Shown: positions 9,939 through 21,590, counted from the first letter of the stretch. The stretch: 64,000 nucleotides of DNA from Flaccisagitta enflata (GCA_965153355.1 OZ231128.1:13392001-13456000); one strand, 5' to 3'. Made by a program: numbers and translations. Notes: generated by a model from the letters alone, not told the origin.

Positions 9939-10670
9939 ATGCAACAACGCTTAAACATTTAGAAATGAAACCATATTGTTTTCATGGTAACGACTGGTGC
10001 TTCTCACAGTAATGTGGATATGTTCAGAACCCTCAAAGATGTATTCATGTATGTATATTTATAGTTATGTATATATCTTAAGAGTGTTTGATTCAAATAA
10101 GAGTTTTGAATTTGATGTTACTTCAATTCAAAATTTCAAATTCACATATGCAGTTTATTAAGTTGCTATGTTTTTAGCTGGTTAGTCTGTCTGCAAAACA
10201 TAGATATTTTTGAGTTTTTGGGAGACTGCATTCAATTTCATTGAAAAATACTCCTGCCAAATGATCAATGTAGTGTACACACATTTGCCCCTGCCTATTC
10301 GTACAAATATAGACCTTGATTGGTCAATCTTACCTCTCTAAATGGTTTAATTTTGAAATAAAGGCCAAATTGATATTTTGTCATAATAACCTAATTTACA
10401 TGAAAATTAGACCCTGCTAACAAAATCCAAAGGTGAATTCATTTACAATAATATATAAGCTTTATAATGATGTATAGTTTTGCTAGATTTATCTAATTCT
10501 AAAAATGACCAATTTTGCTTATACTTTGCCTTCGAGACCGTGAAACGTACCAAAAGCAGAAGTCTATGAATTATCATCTGTAATCTAAAAGTGTTCTTAG
10601 AGTTCCAGTTCCATTCATTTGGAATTTACAGGCAGAAAATTACAAGCTTCTTCGAAAAAAAAGGTTGGAA
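9939..10670. other. no recognised feature
   Basis: AT-rich sequence without repeats or frames that I can support. Confidence 0.4.
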
Positions 10671-11143
10671 AAAGTTGATTTTGCTCCAAAATAGGCCATT
10701 CTTTCAGTGTTATGCAATTCCCTAGATCTAAAGTACTAAGATCTGAGGTTTGACAAAGTAAAACCGTCACACATTAACAACATTCACAGAAATGTAGGAG
10801 TTATAAAGGTTTTGCGTATTTCAATTCGATCTAAAGACGGTGTATCAAATCATTTTCAAAATGAATGCAATCCTGTTCCTGTAGCATTAGCCATTAAGAA
10901 ATGGCAAGCAAAAGACACTTTCCTCTCATCGCGAGTTCAGGTCAATAGTCAAAGTACAGTGGGTTTTTTTTTTTTGCAGTTTCTCATAGTTTGAGGGTTG
11001 TTTGAACTATATCTATCACTCATGAAATCTTGTCAAGAGCGCTTTTTGAGAAATTTGAAAAAAAGAAAAATTCTAACCTCATTTTGAATATAGATCTTTT
11101 GAAGTTATCCAAACCTCTTTTTTGTTAGTAAATTTATAATCCT

Positions 11144-11312
11144 GATAACATTTCCTTTCATTTGATATGTCGCACTGTATACTTTCTTAAAGGATTATAA
11201 TTTTCAATTTTTCAGCCACCTTGGGAAATTATAACGGTGGCTAAAAAATTGAAATTTTTATTTCTTCTTCAAAACATATAGTGCGACCTATCAAATGAAA
11301 GGAAATAACATC
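11144..11312. repeat. short foldback, 169 bp
   Basis: The arm CCTTTCATTTGATATGTCGC returns inverted as GCGACCTATCAAATGAAAGG. An inner stem AATTTTCAATTTTT/AAAAAATTGAAATTTTT and GCCACC...GGTGGC extend the pairing nearly to the centre. MITE-like; no clear target duplication. Confidence 0.65.
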
Positions 11313-11556
11313 AAGGAAAAATTTAGGAGAATTAAGGAAAAATTAAGTCTAAACTTGAAAATAGAAATTGTTGAAAACAAAAGATTAAATCCAAAAGATG
11401 CAATTAATTGCAATGCTACATTTAAGTGCTGGGTTAAGAACGTCGGCGCGGCGGTCCCTGTAAGATTGACTCTCGATTCTTGCCTTTACGGTATGGTTCC
11501 TTCGCAACATAACTATAACTTCGTAACTATGTTATCTTTTGAGAATTACTTATCAG

Positions 11557-11889
11557 GGTGGCTTTAAGTGGGCTCATAGTCAAATTTCATTATGCTATTG
11601 GAGAAAATGTGATCATTTCTCTCATACATAAAGAATCCAAAATTTGGGGGTGATTGGATAAAGTTTTCTCATGGCCGCCACCCCACCCTTTTCCCATCAT
11701 AAAGTATAGGAGGTATTGGAGGAGAAAATCCTTCCTCTACATTTCCTATGGAAAATAGGGGGGGGTGGCGGTCATGAGTAAACTTTATCCGATTACCCCC
11801 AAACTTTGGAATTCTCATTTATGATGGAAATGGTCTCATTTTCTCCAATGGCAACATGAATTTTGAAAATGACCCCACTTTAAGCCACC
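11557..11889. mobile_element. foldback element, 333 bp
   Basis: The ends GGTGGCTTTAAGTGGG and, inverted, GGTGGCTTAAAGTGGG open arms of about 140 bases that pair over most of their length. GGAGAAAATG and GGATAAAGTTT are found in both arms. No coding sequence and no clear target duplication. Confidence 0.65.
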
Positions 11890-11995
11890 TTTGGTAGTTA
11901 GTTTCGCTCAAATTTGGATATGATTAGTGACTGTAATCAAGAAGTTGGGGTTGACTAAGAGTAACTTGGTGGATCCTTCTCAATTTGTGGGAAAG

Positions 11996-12660
11996 AGCTT
12001 GATTAGCTTGTACCTAAATGACTAAAAGCAATAAAATCAGAATTCTACAAGTAGTTCTTGTTGTGGGGCTGTCTTGGGCTTCTAATGGCATTAATTTTGG
12101 TCTGAAAAATTTGCATCTTGCTGTCCGCGCCTTACCTTGAATTTTCCTTCAGCCTATGGGAAACCAAAAATTTCAAAGTGCTTAAATCTCTGTTTTGACT
12201 GCAGATTTGAAATCTGCAGAAAAAACTGTTAATTGAAAGTGCTTTCCTTTTTTCAATATTCCTTCGGGATCATAGTCAAAATTCATCTAAAAGATATAAA
12301 AAAAGGTAAGTTCGGCGATTTTACATATAAATAAAAGAGAAAGGTAAGTTTTGCAAACTTTGACACTTTTTTTTGAGCACCTTCTAGTTGGAATATTGAA
12401 AAAAGGAAAGCACTTTCAATTAACAGTTTTTTCTGCAGATTTCAAATCTGCAGTCAAAACAGAGATTTAAGCACTTTGAAATTTTTGGTTTCCCATAGGC
12501 TGAAGGAAAATTCAAGGTAAGGCGCGGACAGCAAGATGCAATTTTTTCAGACCAAAAGTGATGTCATTGGAAGCCCAAGACAGCCCCACAATAAGAACTA
12601 CTTGTGGAGTTCTGATTTTATTGTTTATTGTCATTTCGGTACAAGCTAAGCTTGATATAA
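11996..12660. mobile_element. foldback element with about 265-base arms
   Basis: The left arm (GCTTGATTAGCTTGTACC ... TTTTTTCAATATTCC) and the right arm (GGAATATTGAAAAAAGG ... GGTACAAGCTAAGCTTGAT) are nearly perfect reverse complements with about 120 bases of loop. Inside each arm GCAGATTTGAAATCTGC is itself palindromic. Recent or conserved, non-coding. Confidence 0.75.
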
Positions 12661-12899
12661 GGTTATGACGATTTCCCTCCGAAGGCAAAATTTGTGTTTC
12701 AAAGAAGGTCGAAATAGAAAAAATGCGTAAATGAAAATGAAAAAATAAATGAATAAGATTGATTGAGATGGCTCAGATATAATATTTGAGAGAAAAATTT
12801 GCATTTATTTGGCAAGAGGACCAAGTTTAGCCTATGTTACCAAAAAAATTGTTTTGAAAATTTGTACTTATTTTTTTTTTTTGGTCATCGATAGGGGGC

Positions 12900-13041
12900 T
12901 GGTCGAAATTCTAAATTTTCATAGAAAAGGATAAAATAAAAAAACAAAGAACATAGTTCTCTTCCCAAATCAATTACAGAGAGAACTATGTTTTTCAAAA
13001 TGCAAAATTTACCTGAGTTTGGCTTTCTTAGAATTTCGACC
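12900..13041. repeat. short foldback
   Basis: GGTCGAAATTCTAA pairs with AGAATTTCGACC, and AACATAGTTCTCT pairs with AGAGAACTATGTT. It is the fourth inverted structure in the 11-13 kb cluster. Confidence 0.55.
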
Positions 13042-14140
13042 TCAGAAAATGAAAAAAAATGTAAGCAGAAATTCACTTAAAAAACATCATTTTCATGCTT
13101 GTTTTCAGGTGAATCGCATAGTTCAAATTACATTTGAAGACAAAATGCGAAAAAAATGTCTTTAGAGACAATTTGTCTACTAAAAGCATTCCATCTTTAC
13201 TATAGTCCTGATAATAATGCAAAAAGTATGTAGAAACACTTCATTTTCCATCATGAATTTTCCGTCTTATGGATGTTATGAGCATTTTACAATGGGAAGA
13301 TCAGATAGGTTTAGTGAATGCATGGGTCACAATCCAGCACAGAAATCTGGTACTCTTTCTTGTCACTTGCAAATTTCCTAAACAGCTGACAATTATAGGT
13401 TTTTCTTGCTGTTGATTTGTATCTGATGAGCTGCTCTTTGGAAAGGGTTAAGATGGGATTTTCATAATTTCAAGGATAGTTGTGAGGGGTGCGCATTAAA
13501 CACCAGTAAGAGCTCCCAAGGCTCTTGTCCTTTCTCTAATTTTTGACTTCATATTTTGATTAATATTTTGATCTTTGATTCATATTTTGAAATCCAGCTT
13601 GGATTTGTCTAAAAGCACATAACCTACCATTTGTTCATGCAAAATTTCATTATAGTAGCATCAGCAGTGTGGCTTCCACACAATTTTGAGTAAAAATATT
13701 GTGAGCCCCATGAAATTAATAGCTAGAGTTCCATAACTTTAAAACACTGTTATTTCCTTATAAATCTGATGAAAATATCCAGATTGGTCCTGAAACATAG
13801 AAGTATAGCTTCACCCTACTTATTTGGAAAAAAGTCGAAGAGACGAAGTCCCTTCGGTCTTTTTGAGTCCTGCAGAGAAAAACGGATTTCCCTTTGTTTT
13901 ATGAGTCGTTTGGGAAAGTTGATGCATTTTAGGGGCAGAATGAGACTACGCATGAAATTAATAGCTAAGGAAGAGCTGATTCTCCTCTTTCAGATGACGC
14001 CAAGCAGAATTCTGTGCAATTGATAGTTCAGGAGCTATGATTTTTTAAATCTTTTTAAATTTTTTCGCATTTCTTGCATTTTTCCCAAAAACAAGGAATC
14101 GAGTTAGTTGAAGTCCATTTGAACTTTGAAATGTCCCAGG
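13042..14140. other. no recognised feature
   Basis: AT-rich; only short random frames. Confidence 0.35.
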
Positions 14141-14148
14141 TGATGATT

Positions 14149-14262
14149 GTGCATCCTGGCAGCACAGTCTCTCTCTCATTTCAACTCTGGACGCTATGAG
14201 AGGCTTTGTCAGTCAGTCCATCCATTGGTCTATTGGTCCGTCTGTCCGTCCGACAACCAGAC
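14149..14262 (-). mobile_element. family A-related fragment
   Basis: GACGCTATGAGAGGCTTTGTC followed by GTCAGTCCATCC/GGTCCGTCTGTCC units, like the hairpin side of the subfamily at 59588. Confidence 0.35.
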
Positions 14263-14335
14263 AAAAAACAATCACAAGAAATTCCAAAACCTCGCACTTA
14301 CGACTTTTTTCCTACGGCGAGAGCCGCCTTTATTG

Positions 14336-14725
14336 GTAAAATGTGGAGGAGCAAAAATTATGAAGATGATTATTTTCCTTTTTTCAAAATTCCTTCGTCT
14401 TCCGTTTTTAGTCGCGGACACGAGACTCTAGAACTTGCCGTGTCGGTTGGTAGGTGAGTTACATTTCTGAATTACGAGCGGTTTTTGCATTACTGCTCCT
14501 GCCCAACCGTCCGCGACTGGATAGCCGTCTATCCGGCCTTGTTATTTTTGGCCTGCAAGTTCTAACAGAACTCACAGAAATCAGCAAAATCCTGTGTAGT
14601 TTCATTCTTAAAAGGGTAATTTTTTGTTTACGAAAATCATGGCGCCTATAAGAAAAGACTAAGATATCAGATCATAAGCTATGCAACAAAAAAATCTGGC
14701 GAAAGGATTCTGTGATTGCTTATTC
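14336..14725. mobile_element. family F MITE, partial, carrying a family A insertion
   Basis: Similar to 60730-60990 (ATGTGGAGGAGCAAAAATTA..., CAGCAAAATCCTGTGTAGTTT, then the CTAAGATATCAGATCATAAG block). The similarity is broken precisely by the family A copy at 14410-14543. The copy at 60676-61192 therefore acts as a paralogous empty site. Confidence 0.7.
14410..14543 (-). mobile_element. family A element with paralogous empty site
   Basis: The plus strand reads AGTCGCGGACACGAGACTCT ... ATCCGGCCTTGTT. The host reads CCGTTTTT before it and ATTTTTGGCC after it. The uninterrupted relative at about 60795 reads CCGTTTTTGTTTTGGCC. Insertion was into a T run (an A run in family orientation) with no duplication that I can separate from the run. 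Confidence 0.75.
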
Positions 14726-15293
14726 TTGGTATTATTTGATGGTCCTTGTTTTCATGCAGAAAAAGAGAATTTCTTTACTCAAGATTTAAGTTCCTTCAGA
14801 TTCATTTTCTAAAAATAGCCGAGGCAAAAAGAAAAAAAGAAAAAAGAAAGACCGAAAAAGATACATTATTAAATTCCTGTGGCGAAAGCTGCTTTACATG
14901 TTGGTCATTACAAAACGTTCCTAGCCGTTAACGGGTTTTCCGAATTATTGATAATAAAAAAATTAAGTGTAGTGTAGATAGTCTTTCATGAAGTATTAAT
15001 AGATAGATTGAAAGGTGTCTGACAATTTTAATTTAAACATAAACTTGATTAAGTGAAACTGAGTTGATTAATGAACTATGATTTCAATAAACAATGTTTT
15101 TATGGTACCATTTAATATCACCGGGGACAAAAGACTTGATTACCTGGTCAGCCGCTAGGCCGCTACAAATGAATTCTTGATGTAAACTCTTTCATAACAA
15201 ATGACGGTGGTCACAACATTGTTGCGGAGAGATGGGCATGGGCTTCCAATTCCCATCCACACCCCAACCCCTGCCCACACAAACAAACATCAA

Positions 15294-15733
15294 CTAGTCA
15301 TCCAAGGATCGCACATGGTCAGCGGTACCCGATGCCCTGCTGAGTGATCCAGTGAAGAAGTGGAGTAAGAGCAGGGCAGCGGCCCCAAAGGACCGATGTC
15401 CTGCCTGTCCTGGGAATTTCGAGACGTCCGTCCGTCCTGAGGGGGCTCTAGATGGCTGATTTATGCCACTGAAGGCATATCTGAAGGTTGGAGGGCATAA
15501 TTAAGGCTTAGAGAGCAGATTTGAGGTTTGCCGGGCTCATTTGAGGCCTTGATGGTCAACGGGGGGACGGACGGAAGGACGGACGGACGGAAGGACGGAC
15601 GGACGGACGGACGGACTGACGGACGGACGGACGGACGGACGGACGGACGGACGGACGGACGGATGGACGGACGTCTCGAAATTCCCCCCTGTGTTCTACA
15701 GGACATTGGCCCTTTAGGGCCGCTGCCCAAAAA
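15294..15733. mobile_element. family C element, one-sided array with (GGAC)n
   Basis: Left: ACTAGTCATCCAAGGATCGC, GGTCAGCGGTACCCG, then GCAGGGCAGCGGCCCC. About six units of the type GGCATATCTGAAGGTTGGAG follow, then (GGAC)n at 15565-15674. The right end is TGTGTTCTACAGGACATTGG and GGGCCGCTGCCC. Same tail as 780-866 but in the opposite orientation. Confidence 0.65.
15565..15674. repeat. (GGAC)n microsatellite
   Basis: About 27 tetramers with a few AGGAC and TGAC variants. They make open frames of no meaning (RTDG repeats on one strand, SVRP on the other). Confidence 0.95.
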
Positions 15734-15809
15734 GTATCTGAAACGCTAGTTTTTTCCACTATCTTACTCAAATAACGCACCAACAGAGGGACGAATGGCA
15801 ACTAAACAA

Positions 15810-16131
15810 ACCATAACATACAACAAAACGTAATGGGTATAAACATCATATCATCATTTCACTAACTTTCTGATAATGAACAAAATCTTGTATGCAACAA
15901 TTGATTTTACAGCCGGCTGTAAAATTACTAAGTTGGAGCGATACAGCTGGCTGTAATTCAAACAAGTTAACAACCAACTATTGCAAACAACATTTTGTTC
16001 GTTACAGTCGGCGGTAATTTCAATAACTGATTGTTGCATACAACGTTCTGTTTATAACAAGTAAGTTGCATTTAAGTCAACAGTATTATATATGTGTATA
16101 TATATACCTATTACGTTTTGTCCACTGACTG
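15810..16131. mobile_element. MITE related to 39814-40341, diverged
   Basis: ACAAAACGTAATGGGTATAA at the left corresponds to inverted ACAAAACGTAATAGGTATAT at the right, next to CAGTCAGTGG. Inside, ACAGCCGGCTGTAA palindromes and ACAAC-rich tracts match the 528-bp element at 39814. Confidence 0.55.
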
Positions 16132-16193
16132 TAAAAACCTATTTTACGAAAATACATCCCATTAGAAACTGTACTGATTGCTGCAACAATTTC

Positions 16194-16341
16194 TTTTTAG
16201 TCGCGGACACGCGACTCTACACCTTGCCGTGTCGGTCGGTCCGTCCGTCCGTCACAAACATTTCTAAACTAGCGATCGGTCTTTGAATTACCGCTCCTGC
16301 CCAACTGTCCGCGACTGGATTGCCGTGTATCCGGCCTTGTT
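16194..16341 (-). mobile_element. family A element, short full-length copy
   Basis: The plus strand runs TTTTTAGTCGCGGACACGCG through GTCGGTCGGTCCGTCCGTCC to GTGTATCCGGCCTTGTT. Length about 145 bp. Confidence 0.75.
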
Positions 16342-16499
16342 AAGTATAAAGGATGTCACTTTTGGATAAGTCACGTCAATTTACCTCCAAAAAAACTATT
16401 TTTAGATAATGAACTGGAAGGAACTAAACGTTTTCTTCTTGAAAAGTTAAGTTCCTAATCAAGGCACATTTCAATTTTCGAGAGTGAGGGCCTGTTTTT

Positions 16500-16880
16500 A
16501 CACGTGACAATCTCATTAAACGGGCCACACAGTCGCTCGCTTTATTCGCACCGCGCTCTCCACTCACTTGCTCCGCAGGGCTTCCTTGCTCATTCAGTCA
16601 GTCCTCAAGGGTATGTTTCTCGTGATGACCAAAAATGCGTTCATTCCCGCAAAACATGTTTTCAGTGTGAACACATATTCATAAATTTCAACTGTCCCAT
16701 GAAGGAAGTGAGTGAAGTGAGTGAGCAAGTCCATGAATGGAGTGAGTGAGCAAAGCAAGCGAAGCATAGTGGAACTCTGCAGAGCGAGTGAGCGGAGTTA
16801 GCGGTGAGAGCGAACAAACGTAGCGAGTGACCGAGTGGCCCATTAAAAACGCGATTATCTGTGACTAAGAATGCGCCGTG
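16500..16880. mobile_element. family D foldback-like element
   Basis: The right part GCGAACAAACGTAGCGAGTG...GGCCCATTAAAAACGCGATT returns inverted at the left (AAACGGGCCACACAGTCGCT). The middle carries CAGTGTGAACACATATTCA and GAGTGAGTGAGCAA-type degenerate repeats. Also seen at 24887, 48618 and 53097. Confidence 0.65.
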
Positions 16881-17176
16881 AGGAACTTGGTGATAAGATT
16901 ATTCATTCCCTCAGGAACTAATTGATGATGTAATCCAGTCAAACTTTGTTAAGTTATTCTTTCGATTCTTATTTGTCATGTTGATCGCTGTTTAACGAAC
17001 TTGAGAATGACTCTCGGAGGGTTTTATTAAGAATAAGAAATACAGAGTGTTACCCTTCAATTGTAAGCATGATGGTGAAAATTGTTTTATAGAAATTAAT
17101 TACGGTAAGCAGTTGTATTTGACTATGGGTGAATCAGTGCATATGAATGATTCACCCATAACTATGGCGAAGAAAT

Positions 17177-17602
17177 AGTCGCAAAAGCGTTAGATGGTCA
17201 GCCATACCCGTGCCCTGCTGAGTAGGTTGTGCTTGAAGTTGAAGGGGGAGCAGGGCAGCGGCCCCAAAGGGGTCGATGACCTATGCTTTAACACATATGG
17301 GGGATTTTCTCCTCCTCCTCCATCTTCTCCTCCGTCCCTCCCCCTTCAAATCCCAGTCTTGAGGCCTAAATTCCAGTTTCAAGGCCCAAATCCCAGTCTC
17401 GAGGCCCAAATCCCAGCCTTGAGGCTAGGATTTGGGCCTTGAGGCTAGGATCTGGGCCTCAAGGCTGGGATTTGGGTCTCGAGACTGGGATTTTGGCCTT
17501 GACACTGGAATTTATGCCTCGAGACTGGGATTTAAGGGGGGGGGCGAAGAAGAAGATGGAGGAGAAGGAGAAAATCCCCCATATGTGTGAAAGCATAGGC
17601 AC
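17177..17602. mobile_element. family C foldback element with mirrored tandem arrays
   Basis: The outer inverted parts are GGGGTCGATGACCTATGCTT + ACACATATGGGGG and CCCCCATATGTGTGAAAGCA. Inside, about four units of the type GGCCCAAATCCCAGTCTTGA are followed by about six units in the opposite sense, so the whole folds back with its centre near 17420. Adjacent left tail: GTCGCAAAAGCGTTAGATGG. Confidence 0.8.
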
Positions 17603-17789
17603 GTGACTCTACAACCTGCTATGTCGGTTGGATGGTCTGTCCGTCCAGCTGGCGGTAACGCTTAGTTTTTTAGTGTTTACGGGCGTTTTTTGTATTACTG
17701 CTCCTGTCCAAATGCTTGTACAGTCTTTTTTATCACTGCCCCTGCCCACTCGCACGCGAATTAGGTAGCCGTGTGTACTGCCTCGTTTT
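17601..17789 (-). mobile_element. family A element abutting a family C element
   Basis: The plus strand reads ACGTGACTCTACAACCTGCT through GGTTGGATGGTCTGTCCG to CGCACGCGAATTAGGTAGCC and a worn GCCTCGTT end. It starts exactly at the family C right end, so the hairpin base is lost. Confidence 0.6.
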
Positions 17790-18183
17790 CATCGCAGCCA
17801 CTCAAGCTCATACAGACTGTCACAAAAATTGAACCGGTATCAGAAGACACACAATTTAGACATCACTAAAAATTTCAAGGCAATCGGACAAAATCTTCTA
17901 TCATTTTGGTAATGATGAAACTATTAGCAAACTTCTCCAAATGACACACTGTAAGGGTTAAAAAAAAAGAGTTTTTCTTTGAATCCCTGTAATTTAAAAA
18001 CCGTTTGAACCACAATGTCCTGACACGACTCAAGTGAAAGATCTTTTGAAGAGCAAAACATCACTGATTTTCCTTTGTTTCTCTTAAATTAGGATGGTTA
18101 AAATAGGTCTTAAAAATCCACTATTTTGTATGACGCCAAGGTTATACTACATGAATACTGAAATTAGCGCAGTATGGTAATGT

Positions 18184-19086
<903 letters not shown>

Positions 19087-19088
19087 TA

Positions 19089-19690
19089 CCGGGTCTTCAA
19101 TCTCGACTGGGAAAAAGTTTTAAGCTCTTACTCTCAGATGCTTCTTCTCAATGACCTGGAATTGATTTTTCTTTGTAGTACTATGTTTGACGTTTTTTGT
19201 GACAACATTTCATTGGTCTTGGTCTAATGTTTTGTCCACAACATCGATTTGAAGTAAAAGAAGCATTTTCAGATGAAGCTCAATTTAGCTTTGATTCATC
19301 AACATTGTTTTTCTTTGGTTTGCTCGTATTTCTCATTGGATTGAGCAACAAATGTCAGATTGGTCTTGATAGAAGATATGTTTAATAAATTTTATAATAC
19401 ATCTTTATTTCAAGACTATTTTGACATTTGTAGCTTAAACCGATCAAAAATAAGAGGAAATATGAGAAAAATGATTTTGATGAAAAAGGGATAAATTGAG
19501 CTTCAGCCATAAATACTTGTTTTACTTCAAATTGATGTTGTGGACAAAATATTTGACACAGACCAATAAAATTTTGACACAAAAAACGTCAAACATAGTA
19601 CTACATAGAAAAATTTATTTCAAGTCATCAAGAAGAAGCATCTGAGGGTAAAAGCTTGATACTTTTTCCCAGTCGAGATTGAAGACCCGG
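19089..19690. mobile_element. TA-flanked palindromic MITE, 602 bp
   Basis: The left arm CCGGGTCTTCAATCTCGACT and the right arm AGTCGAGATTGAAGACCCGG are perfect inverted ends flanked by TA (19087-19088 and 19691-19692). Pairing continues for about 250 bases with small gaps (GATGCTTCTTCTCAATGACC against GGTCATCAAGAAGAAGCATC-like sequence). No coding sequence. Confidence 0.75.
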
Positions 19691-20384
19691 TAGCTAATGC
19701 TATGTTTTCAACTTGGCTCATTTTCCATCCTAATGAGTCAGTGGGGTTGAAATCAACTAAGGAACAAGTGTTTTTCAACTAAGGAACAAGTGTTTTTCAA
19801 CTAAGAATAAAGTGTTTGTATCAAGAACCGAAAATACCTCCAAATATTCTGGAAAAAAAGACTTGGTTTTGAAAAACATATTTGCTATTTTTTGATTGGG
19901 GTATCAATTATGTTTTGATTGTCATTTCTAAAGGCCTTGAGCTAGAAGAATGCGGTTTGCAGAATTTGGTAAATAATTGAAATTAGTTTCAGATTCACAG
20001 TGATTTTCAGGTAGATGACTTTTTTTCCTAGTACAGTTATTACTTCAAATGCTTCTCCATATATTCATGCTCTTATAGTAGATTAGAATATCAGAGCCTC
20101 AAATAGATAAAGGATGCGTGGCAAATGTTTTGAAAAGTAGATTAAGGCCGCGGCCAAAAATTCGAGGCGTTTCTGGCTTGGTAACACACCACCAAAACAA
20201 AAAACATTTTCTGGAAAATGAGGAGGCGTGAAATATGAAGTGACTTGACCTCATCTTCATCGATATATCATAGACTTTGCCATGAAATACAGTATGATCC
20301 CTTCAATCTGCAACATTTGATGATGGATCATACTGTATCTTTCGTTGTTCCTACAAGAGTAATTTTGTCTTGTTGGGAAACCCC

Positions 20385-20985
20385 ACTTGAGAGAGAAACC
20401 CTATTTGAGAGAGACACCCTATTTGAGGCAGAAATCATATTCTAAGGAGAAATCCTGGAGGATATTCACGATAGGTACTTAAGTAAGTCTTAAGTAACTC
20501 TCAAGTAAGAAATTTTTACTTGAGACTTACTTTAGACTTACTCAAGTACCTATCGTGAATATCCTCCTGTTTGAGAGAGAAACTGGATCTAAGGCAGAAA
20601 CCTCATTTGAAGGAGAAACCCCATTTGAAGGAGAAACTATATTCAAGAGAGAGATACCATATTCAAAGGAGAAACCCTATTTGAGTGAGAAACCCTATTA
20701 AAGAGAGAAGCTCTATTCGAGAAAGAAACCCTATTAGAAGGAGAAATCCTATTTGAGAGAGAAACCCTAATTGAAGGAGAAATCTCATTGCAAGGGAAAA
20801 TCTTATTTGAGGGAGAAACTCTATTCGAGAGAGAAACGCTGTTTAAAGGAGAAACCCTATTTGAGAGAGAAACCCTATTTGAAGGAGAAACCCTTTTTGA
20901 GGCAGAAACCCTATTTGAAGGAGAAACATCATTCAAGAGAGAAACCCTATTTGAAGGAGAAACCCTAGATTTGATTTTCTCGCGC
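20385..20985. repeat. 18-bp minisatellite, interrupted
   Basis: About 25 units of the type GAGAGAAACCCTATTTGA, with GAAG/GAGA alternation. Because the period is a multiple of three and lacks stops, several frames stay open: RVSPSN repeats on minus, EKPYLK and GETLFE on plus. A 111-bp palindrome (20457-20567) is inserted. Confidence 0.85.
20457..20567. mobile_element. 111-bp near-perfect palindrome inserted in the minisatellite
   Basis: The arms GGAGGATATTCACGATAGGT...AGTAAGTCTT and their inverse pair with only two or three mismatches around a small centre. The 18-bp repeat resumes on the far side, so this looks like a short MITE insertion. Confidence 0.7.
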
Positions 20986-21590
20986 CCGGCTCCAAACATG
21001 AATTCTTTATCATTTCTAACATCATTGATCAAAAGGAACAACTCTCTCACATCGTAAATCATCCCTTTTTACCCAAATCCATTTGGTTCTCACAATGCTC
21101 TAAAAATGATTACAAAAAATGATAAAAAAGAAATACAATCTCTCTGGCATTGCAAATCGCCCCTCTTCATTATTCATTTCTACCCGAACGATTTTACTCA
21201 CAATGCCCTAAATTCAGAGATAGGACATTTCGTTCACAATGTAAATCGCCTTCTTTTTTACCTCAACCATTTTTTACAATGCTCTATATTTAGTGATGAA
21301 ATAAACACGGATCAGAAGAAAAACTTTTGCATTGTATCAACAACTTTTTTCTCACAATATTTTCGAGAATAATAAAAAAAGATTTTCCTTATCGCCCTAG
21401 CCAATGACTAAATAGTTAAAAGGAACGAGTTTCTTAACTGTAAAAAGGAGCAATTCTTTTCAATCTTAGAAACCCCGACTCTTTCTTTTGGTGCCCCACT
21501 TAGAATTCTGAAAAAAACACCGATTCCTGTTTATCAAGAATGGCAAAATGATTATTTAGACAGTGTACATCTGAACTAAAAGCCCTGCAC
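20986..21590. other. no recognised feature
   Basis: AT-rich sequence. The phrase CACAATGC recurs several times (about 21090, 21200, 21235) in short diverged direct repeats of about 110 bases (CATTTC-TACCC-AATC-CATTTT). Possibly an old tandem duplication; no coding signal. Confidence 0.35.

Larger units (their letters stand above)
6346..10842. mobile_element. possible 4.5-kb element bounded by about 150-bp TA-flanked inverted repeats
   Basis: The left end CACCGTCTTTAGATCGATTT and the inverted right end CACCGTCTTTAGATCGAATT are followed by co-linear similarity for about 150 bases. Both are flanked by TA (6344-6345 and 10843-10844). The ends match the 524-bp MITE at 1721-2244. No transposase-like frame lies inside. 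The alternative is two separate truncated copies that happen to face each other. Confidence 0.4.

Noticed and set aside
14410-14543. Calling family A a canonical Helitron
   Set aside because: The 5' end is AACAAGG rather than TC, and the stem overlaps the CTAA end instead of lying about 10 bases upstream. Only a Helentron-like reading is kept, as inference.
16194-16341. Calling family A a tRNA-derived SINE
   Set aside because: No convincing A and B boxes in either orientation; the hairpin end is unlike a SINE tail, although A runs follow it.
17320-17540. 20-bp repeats of family C as CRISPR-like or zinc-finger coding
   Set aside because: There are no spacers, units are mirrored to form a foldback, and the period is not that of a zinc finger.
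20771-20968. EKPYLKEKPY repeats, resembling zinc-finger linkers (TGEKPY)
   Set aside because: No Cys or His zinc ligands are present, and the period is 18 bp rather than 84 bp. It is a minisatellite.
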